Shown here in pieces: positions 57,470-64,000 of a stretch of 64,000 nt of DNA (its first letter is position 1; each line of letters starts with the position of its first letter). This stretch comes from Gibbula magus (lineage: Eukaryota > Mollusca > Gastropoda > Trochida > Trochidae): NCBI GenBank assembly GCA_936450465.1, contig OW388289.1, forward strand, positions 76,248,593 to 76,312,592. Reading direction: 5' to 3'. Made by a program: the position numbers and the translations under genes. The notes beneath the pieces are model-generated. The model had not been told where the DNA came from, searched no databases, and saw nothing but the letters and a program-made list of their open reading frames with translations.

Positions 57470-59840
57470 ATCTATGTCAATAGCGTGACCAGTCGTATCT
57501 GTTTTGTGAAACAGTCGGCCTTCTTTAATTCATTGCATGTACGGTGTATATTTGCAGTTTTATCATCCATACATAATATTACTTACGGTACCTAAAGAAA
57601 ATAAAACACTCCACCTCGGCGTAGCATGTGGATATCTCTTACAGAAGAAAATTCGTATACTTCCTGAGCCTATTTGCTCTGCTTTTACAACCCCAAGCAT
57701 AACCAATATGCTGTATGTCCTGCACACAACAACTAGGTATTTGTATGGAGAGTATCTACTTACCTACTAATACCAAACTTATTTCATTACTGGTATTCTG
57801 ATAAACATGGTATATGATATGAAGTCTAGTAGCGACGTCAAACTCACGTCATTTTCAGGTTTAGCGATTATAACATTGAGTTACAAAATGATTTCATGAG
57901 TCAATTCCTTCCGTTTGACCATTGCTTCCTGGGATCGACCTATTGAACATTAACCTTTGTTTGGCGATAGCATGCTGTTTTCAATCTATTGAGGGAAAGA
58001 TCAATGTATCGCTTCCGTGAACTGATACTGGATTTACTCTACTGACATAACATGCTACATTTCACAGTAAATCATATTTTATAAAGCAATATTAACTAGC
58101 AGCATTCTGCATTATGTAATATAATGTATATTACGAAACCATCAGTGTCCGTTTAGTGAAGAGGCAGATGATGATGTGATGAAGAACAAATCAATTATTA
58201 AAATATGATTCATTTTTTTAGACATTCGTGATAATGTGCATGGAAAGTAAAACATAATAAATATCCTTAATAAACAAGTGTTTGTCACTGACAAGACAGT
58301 GTCCATCGCCGCTAAAGATATTTATGTGAAGTTCTACCTTTGGTTATAGAAATTGTTTCTTCAATGAGTACACATACTTGTTGTGATCTTGAAGATGTAA
58401 ACTTAGTCCATTAGATATAGTAGATTTTGTGGCTAAAGTAGTTATCTACGTATCTGTCGATTTAGACTGGCACCAAAATTGTAAATATTCGATGCAATGA
58501 TTCATCCACAAGATAGGCGTAGGAACGGTTAAAAGGGGGGGGGGGGGGGGGGGGGAAATCTTGTGGAGCTCTATAAAACCCTGTTTTTCACACTTCAATG
58601 TCCCCTAAACTAAACAATATTGGCGTTTAACACCACTTTGAGAGAAAAAAATGCACTTATATTTTGTTCTCACGTACAGGAGCCTGTTTTGTCGACACTT
58701 TTGTCATTATGCGTGACCTGATGCACCAAGTTCTAGGCTTTGTAACTGGGTTACTTTTAGTTGACGGGATATTTTAAGCGATTTATATCATTTTTATCAA
58801 GCAATTGTTTTGGTAGTAGTATATTAATATTTAAAGCTTTGAAAATTCATATCTTTGTGAATACGTGTTGGAGTTTTATAGATTATTTTAAAGGAAAATG
58901 TATTGGGTGTGGTTTGGTATGTGATATCGAGGGACAATATGATGATAACTTTCTAAAATTTTATCTCAAACTAACCTGGGGTGTTGACCTCGTTTGGTCC
59001 ATTTACTATTTTTTATAGTATGAATGGCTTAATCGTCGATTTCATGTGCTTACAAGTCACCTATTTTTTTAACAATAGAGACCCCTAAGGGCGCGAACAA
59101 AATGTGATATACATATTTCTATCACCGGTTCCCCCTTATTCCTACGCCTAACGAGAAACCTGAAATACGGGTGAACGGACAAAGTGCACCATGCCGCATG
59201 TCACAAAAATAGAAATATATAATAGACAAATAATTCCTTCAACCATTCGTCATATGTAGGTTATTTATGAAGTACCCAAATTGGTGTCGAATTGAAAAAA
59301 TATGTCTTCATATGTTGGGCGTTAGGATATATCTCAATTAATTGTCTTCAATGATATCAATGTTAATATAATATTCGCACAATAGGTACAATACAGGTCA
59401 GAAAAATATGCCAAATAAAAAGAGAAAGAGGTGGAAAAAATATATTCTCATCAAAGTTGGATGTCGAGATAGTCACATGCTAGAACTCTGTGACCTCCGA
59501 AGGTGTGAAAAAATGCAGTTTTCATAGTTTATCTGCCAAGTATCATCAACAGGCCTAAATAAAGCTTTTATCAGCCGAGGTGGTTCCCGATGCATGCAAC
59601 AAGCAACATAACATTGACTTAATATCCCGTGTTTGCTGGTACTAATTGCTTTGTAATTGCCGCTCTCACATATCCCACGTCTTAATCCGGCCACTACTAC
59701 TAAACTTATTCAAAATTTCAACATTGTTTCGTCACTTTAAAGCTATTTCCCAACTGACAGATGGAAATGATATGTATGCTAACCAATGATTAAAGACGAC
59801 CCATCCCAGACCAAATTTAACCAAATGTTTTTTCCTACGT
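57470..59840. other. AT-rich stretch upstream of the second gene
   Basis: A run of 21 G is present at 58535-58555. No gene or further repeat is recognised. Confidence 0.45.
58535..58555. repeat. Poly-G run of 21
   Basis: Twenty-one consecutive G residues in otherwise AT-rich DNA. Confidence 0.95.
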
Positions 59841-59845
59841 TAATG

Positions 59846-59887
59846 TTAAATACACCTGGAGAAAGCAGGGAGCAAGCTATCAGTTGA
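59846..59887 (+). promoter_or_regulatory. Possible core promoter of the second coiled-coil gene
   Basis: TTAAATAC at 59846-59853 could act as a TATA box and TCAGTT at 59880-59885 as an initiator with A at 59882. The spacing of about 33 bp is slightly long. Both coiled-coil genes thus show a CAGT-type initiator. The implied 5' leader is only about 26 nt. Confidence 0.35.
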
Positions 59888-59907
59888 TTGCGAGAAATAC
59901 TTGCAAC

Positions 59908-62900
59908 ATGATTGCCACGGAGAGGCCAGTGTTCTCAATGCTGTTGTCCTTTAGTTTGGTCCTCGGGGTCACAGTGGCAGCCAGGATTACCAGCAACCAG
60001 GGACAATGCAGATTTGAATTCAACGTGCCTTCAAACATGGCCTCTTGCAGCTCATCTTCAAAAGAGACTGATGCCAAACTGACAACCATTATGAAAGAGT
60101 TGGAGAGCAACCAGAAACAGGTTACTAGTAGGAACGGCATCTTTCAGGACCAGCTTTCTCAACTTCGGATGAAGATGGATGCAAATTCTAAAGCGGTGAG
60201 TGACCTTCAGACCGAAGTTCAAAGGTTTTTGATGTCTGCCAAAACCCGCAATGGCGACCCCAAGGGAGATAACTCAGAGGCACTGCAAAAAGTCGACCAG
60301 GCGAAGGAATTTCTCATGCACGCTTTGCACAATGTTCAAAACAACATGATCGATTTAAGCAATTCTTTGAGTCGAGAGTCGTTGGATACAAGAAAGAACT
60401 TTGCAGCTGTTGAAGAAAAAATGGCTCGACATTATCAGGACTTCCTTGATGCTATGGGACGTGTGTCAAATATGGAGCTCAACCTAGAAAACCTATTTCA
60501 AGCTGCTGTCAACCACAGCGATGAGTCAGGTAAGCCTAATGTTGCCATGGGCGCTTTAGAAGATCGCTTACAGAAACTGGAGAAGTCTGTGCAAGCAATG
60601 AACACATCTCATCTTGACATGGCTATATCCGACATTCAGGATGACGTGAGTGACATCAAAAAGAATTTGCTTGAAAATACTAGGAAGCTTGGCAACCAGG
60701 AACTCTCATCAAGAGCTGTCTTTGCTCGTCTGAAAGCTACGGAAACGCGAGTTGACGGTGTTGATAATTCGTTAAATTCCCACCTTCTCACCAACGACAG
60801 AAACATAAAGAATCTTCAGATTGTGGTTGACTCTCTTTCCAATAAGGAAACGTACCTTAGTACAAGTATAGACCAGTTATCCAACAAGCAGATGGACCTG
60901 GTAGGCCTGGAGCTGAAGGATGGCAACCATGCTAAGGAAATGACAGAACAGCTCAGCGTATTGATGAACAAGAGTCAGACTATCCTCACAGAGACAGCAC
61001 AGTACACCCAACGCGTCGAGGCACTCCAGGGCCTCGTCCATAAACTCACGACAACTTTTGACTCCAAACAGATCAAAGTGCTTCAGAATCTGACAAACAG
61101 CAACGTCGCCGGAAATATCATTGGTCTTGGGGATATTAAAAAGACTCTTGGTTTGTTGGAACAAGAGGTTTCCAGATTGAAATTGATTGTGACTCCTTCC
61201 TCATTACCAACAACTAAAGTAATGAATCCACAAAGCAAAGTGTCCTCGAATTACCCTATGAAAGCAACAACGCCAGCCGCAACGGTAACTCAATCAACCG
61301 CTCAGAGTGTTACATCAGTAGCAGCCCAGAAAGGTGCTTCAACTACAGCTAAACACTCAACATCAACTGTTTCATCTTCAACATCAACTCCTCTCTCGAC
61401 TTCACCAGCGACTCATAAACCAACCACTTCAGTAAAGACACCAAGTGCTTTGGGTGCTTCTACAACACATAAACTTGTTTTCCCAACTTCTCCACCGACT
61501 CATAAACCAACCACTTCAGTGAAGACACCAAGTGCTCTGGGAGCTTCTACAACACATAAACTTGTTTTCCCAACTTCTCCACCGACTCATAAACCAACAC
61601 CTTCAGTAAAGGCACCAAGTGCTTTGGATGCTTCTACAACACATAAACATGTTTTCCCAACTTCTCAACCGACTCATAAACCAACACCTTCAGTAAAGGC
61701 ACCAAGTGCTTTGGGTGCCTCTACAACACATAAACTTGCTATCCCGACTTTACCGGCGGCTCATAAACCAACAGCCTCAGTGAAGTCTCCAAGTGCATTT
61801 GGTGGCACTCAGAAACCGAAACTTGTTATCCCAACTTTACCGGCGGCTCATAAACCAACACCCTCAGTGAAGTCTCCAAGTGCATTTGGTGGCACTCAGA
61901 AACAAAAACTTGTTATCCCGACTTTACCGGCGGCTCATAAACCAACACCCTCAGTGAAGTCTCCTAGTGCATTTGGTGGCACTCAGAAACCGAAACTTGC
62001 TATTCCGACTTTACCGGCGGCTCATAAACCAACAGCCTCAGTGAAGGCTCCAAGTGCGTTTGGTGGCACTCAGAAACCGAAACTTGCTATTCCGACTTTA
62101 CCGGCGGCTCATAAACCAACACCCCCAGTGAAGGCTCCAAGTGCGTTTGGTGGCACTCAGAAACCGAAACTTGCTATCCCGACTTTACCGGCGGCTCATA
62201 AACCAACAGCCTCAGTGAAGGCACCAAGTGCGTTTGGTGGCACTCAGAAACCGAAACTTGCTATTCCGACCCTACCGGCGGCTCATAAACCAACAGCCTC
62301 AGTGAAGGCTCCAAGTGCGTTTGGTGGCACTCAGAAACCAAAACTTGCTATTCCGACTCTACCGGCGGCTCATAAACCAACAGCCTCCGTGAAGGCTCCA
62401 AGTGCGTTTGGTGGCACTCAGAAACCGAAACTTGCTATTCCGACTTTACCGGCGGCTCATAAACCAACACCCCCAGTGAAGGCTCCAAGTGCGTTTGGTG
62501 GCACTCAGAAACCTAAACTTGTTTTTCCAACTTTACCGGCGGCTCATAAACCAACAGCCTCAGTGAAGGCTCCAAGTGCGTTTGGTGGCACTCAGAAACC
62601 TAAACTTGTTTTTCCAACTTTACCGGCGGCTCATAAACCAACAGCCTCAGTGAAGGCTCCAAGTGCGTTTGGTGGCACTCAGAAACCTAAACTTGTTTTT
62701 CCGACTTTACCGGCGGCTCATAAACCAACACCCTCAGTGAAGGCTCCAAGTGCGTTTGGTGGCACTCAGAAACCTAAACTTGTTTTTCCAACTTTACCGG
62801 CGGCTCATAAACCAACAGCCTCAGTGAAGGCTCCAAGTGCGTTTGGTGGCACTCAGAAACCGAAACTTGCTATTCCGACTCTACCGGCGGCTCATAAACC

Positions 62901-63306
62901 AACACCCTCAGTGAAGGCAGTAATACAAGGCCACTTTGACAACATTAAAGTGCCTCAGCTGCCAAGTGCTAATATGAACCAAGGTAACAATCATGGCAAC
63001 AGCGGTAACATTAAAGTGCCTCAGCTGCCAAGTGCTAATATGAACCAAGGTAACAATCATGGCAACAGCGGTAACATTAAAGTGCCTCAGCTGCCAAGTG
63101 CTAATATGAACCAAGGTAACAATCACGGCAACAGCGGTAACATTAAAGTGCCTCAGCTGCCAAGTGCTAATACGAACCAAGGTAACAATCATGGCAACAG
63201 CGGTAACATTAAAGTGCCTCAGCTGCCAAGTGCTAATATGAACAAAGGTAATAACAATGGCAACAGTGGCAACATGAAAGTGCCATCTCTTCCGAATGGA
63301 CGTTAA
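59908..63306 (+). CDS. Secreted coiled-coil protein with long repeat tail, paralogue 2
   Basis: I do not recognise this 1132-residue protein. The frame is open upstream to 59884 without an ATG, so 59908 is the first start; a second Met at residue 11 also precedes the hydrophobic stretch MLLSFSLVLGVTVAA. After the signal peptide, CRFEFNVP...C (Cys 34 and 47, 13 apart) matches the first gene in sequence and spacing. Residues about 52-428 look like coiled coil and align with it, for example the RNGIFQDQLSQL and QAKEFLMHALHNVQNNMI stretches. Residues 430-502 are Ser/Thr-rich and mucin-like. Residues 503-995 are 17 repeats of 29 residues, and 1013-1122 are five repeats of 22 residues. The end is MKVPSLPNGR. 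The tail is basic (Lys, His), Pro-rich and nearly free of acidic residues, so it probably binds anionic partners or is heavily O-glycosylated. The location is presumably extracellular. Confidence 0.85.
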   Translation: MIATERPVFSMLLSFSLVLGVTVAARITSNQGQCRFEFNVPSNMASCSSSSKETDAKLTTIMKELESNQKQVTSRNGIFQDQLSQLRMKMDANSKAVSDLQTEVQRFLMSAKTRNGDPKGDNSEALQKVDQAKEFLMHALHNVQNNMIDLSNSLSRESLDTRKNFAAVEEKMARHYQDFLDAMGRVSNMELNLENLFQAAVNHSDESGKPNVAMGALEDRLQKLEKSVQAMNTSHLDMAISDIQDDVSDIKKNLLENTRKLGNQELSSRAVFARLKATETRVDGVDNSLNSHLLTNDRNIKNLQIVVDSLSNKETYLSTSIDQLSNKQMDLVGLELKDGNHAKEMTEQLSVLMNKSQTILTETAQYTQRVEALQGLVHKLTTTFDSKQIKVLQNLTNSNVAGNIIGLGDIKKTLGLLEQEVSRLKLIVTPSSLPTTKVMNPQSKVSSNYPMKATTPAATVTQSTAQSVTSVAAQKGASTTAKHSTSTVSSSTSTPLSTSPATHKPTTSVKTPSALGASTTHKLVFPTSPPTHKPTTSVKTPSALGASTTHKLVFPTSPPTHKPTPSVKAPSALDASTTHKHVFPTSQPTHKPTPSVKAPSALGASTTHKLAIPTLPAAHKPTASVKSPSAFGGTQKPKLVIPTLPAAHKPTPSVKSPSAFGGTQKQKLVIPTLPAAHKPTPSVKSPSAFGGTQKPKLAIPTLPAAHKPTASVKAPSAFGGTQKPKLAIPTLPAAHKPTPPVKAPSAFGGTQKPKLAIPTLPAAHKPTASVKAPSAFGGTQKPKLAIPTLPAAHKPTASVKAPSAFGGTQKPKLAIPTLPAAHKPTASVKAPSAFGGTQKPKLAIPTLPAAHKPTPPVKAPSAFGGTQKPKLVFPTLPAAHKPTASVKAPSAFGGTQKPKLVFPTLPAAHKPTASVKAPSAFGGTQKPKLVFPTLPAAHKPTPSVKAPSAFGGTQKPKLVFPTLPAAHKPTASVKAPSAFGGTQKPKLAIPTLPAAHKPTPSVKAVIQGHFDNIKVPQLPSANMNQGNNHGNSGNIKVPQLPSANMNQGNNHGNSGNIKVPQLPSANMNQGNNHGNSGNIKVPQLPSANTNQGNNHGNSGNIKVPQLPSANMNKGNNNGNSGNMKVPSLPNGR
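61414..62892 (+). repeat. Coding minisatellite, 17 units of 87 bp
   Basis: Exactly 17 in-frame units of 29 codons with no indels, plus a partial 18th to about 62930. Each unit has the plan HKPT, (A/P/T)(S/P)VK, (A/S/T)PSA, then FGGTQKPKL or LGASTTHKL, then (A/V)(I/F)PTLPAA or VFPTSPPT. Units 1-4 carry the LGAST version and are the most diverged; units 5-17 carry FGGTQ and are very alike. Confidence 0.95.
62944..63303 (+). repeat. Coding minisatellite, five units of 66 bp plus partial
   Basis: The 22-codon unit has the plan IKVPQLPSAN, then MNQGNNHGNSGN. Units 1-3 are identical in protein, unit 4 has Thr for Met, unit 5 has Lys and Asn changes. The final MKVPSLP is the start of a sixth unit. 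The repeat core KVPxLP is also the C-terminal motif of the first gene. Confidence 0.95.
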
Positions 63307-63484
63307 ATATATTGAGTGAACATTATGAACATGCTTTTATATTTTGTTCGCTCTGTCTACATATTAACTCAAATATGGTTTATGATTCCGCATCTGCATG
63401 ATAACTCTGTGTGTTAACAGGGCAGACTATTTGTATAAGACGACTTCGTGAGTATGTTTGTGAACGGTTCGCCAACGAGCACGG

Positions 63485-63490
63485 AATAAA
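63485..63490 (+). terminator. Polyadenylation signal of the second gene
   Basis: AATAAA about 180 bp after the stop, followed within 25 bp by a GTTGTTG and T-rich stretch, the usual arrangement of signal and downstream element. Confidence 0.65.
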
Positions 63491-63519
63491 AGTTTGCACA
63501 ACATAAGTTGTTGTTTTTT

Positions 63520-64000
63520 TTTATTTTGACCATTGAATTACTCGCCTAATGCATGTACAAAAAGATATATATTACTGAAATAGTCAAAGTTTAATTTCTC
63601 GATATATATTTTCAAGAGAGTTTGATGATAATGAGGATATTGAGAGCGTACATTCACGCAATGCTTGTCTCGGTTGTTACTCAAATTACTAGTTGCTTTA
63701 TTCAGTTAAATAATACACTGTAATTATATCTGTCAACATTGCTTCTAAACCAGTCAGCGAATTATACAGATTGGTCAACAGATGCAAACTCTGCGATACC
63801 AGAATCCTTGCAACAGAAAGACAACAGGTTCGATCACATATATAATGATTTTTGTCTTATCTCAATATTTGTATACATATACTGTTACTTAGCAGCAAGT
63901 GCGAGTTTGAGACTAAACTGTATCCCTCGCAAATGCATGGACGTAAATCAGAAGAAGTTGTTGGAAACTTGGAAGACGGAGTCGTTAAGTGTTTAAATTA
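63520..64000. other. Unannotated end of window
   Basis: No supported gene. The open frame at 63739-63996 has no recognisable motif. Confidence 0.4.

Noticed and set aside
59884..59907. Extended N-terminus of the second coiled-coil gene from 59884
   Set aside because: That position is a TTG, not an ATG. The first in-frame ATG is 59908 and it is followed by a good signal peptide.
62908..63192. 94-residue minus-strand frame with repeats of RISTWQLRHFNV type
   Set aside because: It is the antisense shadow of the 66-bp coding repeat of the second gene.
61414..63303. Regularly spaced repeats that might suggest a CRISPR array
   Set aside because: Units are contiguous, in frame, without unique spacers, and lie inside a eukaryotic coding region.

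Overview
This window looks like AT-rich, intron- and repeat-dominated nuclear DNA of a marine invertebrate. A lophotrochozoan, most likely a bivalve mollusc, fits best. The grounds are long gene-poor AT-rich stretches, TATA/initiator-type promoters with AATAAA/ATTAAA polyadenylation signals, and a transposon mix of LINE, DIRS-like, Tc1-like and many small foldback elements. No bacterial-style gene organisation is present. The species cannot be named from sequence alone.

Only two convincing host genes are visible. Both are on the + strand, both have uninterrupted coding regions, and they lie about 15 kb apart (43374-45101 and 59908-63306). They are diverged paralogues of one secreted family. 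Each has a signal peptide, then a short motif C-R-(Y/F)-E-F-x-V-P with a second cysteine exactly 13 residues after the first, then a long coiled-coil-like rod, then a Pro/Thr/Lys-rich tail ending in K-V-P-x-L-P. In the second gene the tail has expanded into 17 copies of a 29-residue repeat followed by five copies of a 22-residue repeat. The cores of both repeats (PTLPAA and KVPQLP) occur once, side by side, in the tail of the first gene. I do not recognise the family. It looks like a secreted structural or adhesive-type protein, and it is the main candidate for something undescribed here.

The rest is repeat landscape. Region 1-17.7 kb is mostly unique AT-rich DNA with a 5'-truncated LINE whose remaining 568-residue reverse transcriptase frame is open (7081-8787), plus an inverted, internally deleted relative (about 2005-2560). 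Region 17.7-38.1 kb is a mosaic of segmental duplications, direct and inverted. Later insertions interrupt individual copies: a 1.25-kb terminal-inverted-repeat element (18443-19696), a 389-bp foldback element (28949-29337), a roughly 200-bp inverted-repeat element with hammerhead-ribozyme-like cores (33109-33307), and a decayed DIRS-like retroelement (about 35232-37435). Three large GTA-triplet satellites lie inside this region and a fourth just beyond it. Region 38-64 kb contains the two genes, a second copy of the 389-bp element, a Tc1-like transposase relic, several foldback elements including a perfect 41-bp palindrome (57385-57468), and simple repeats.

All similarity statements were made by eye; no alignment or database search was run.
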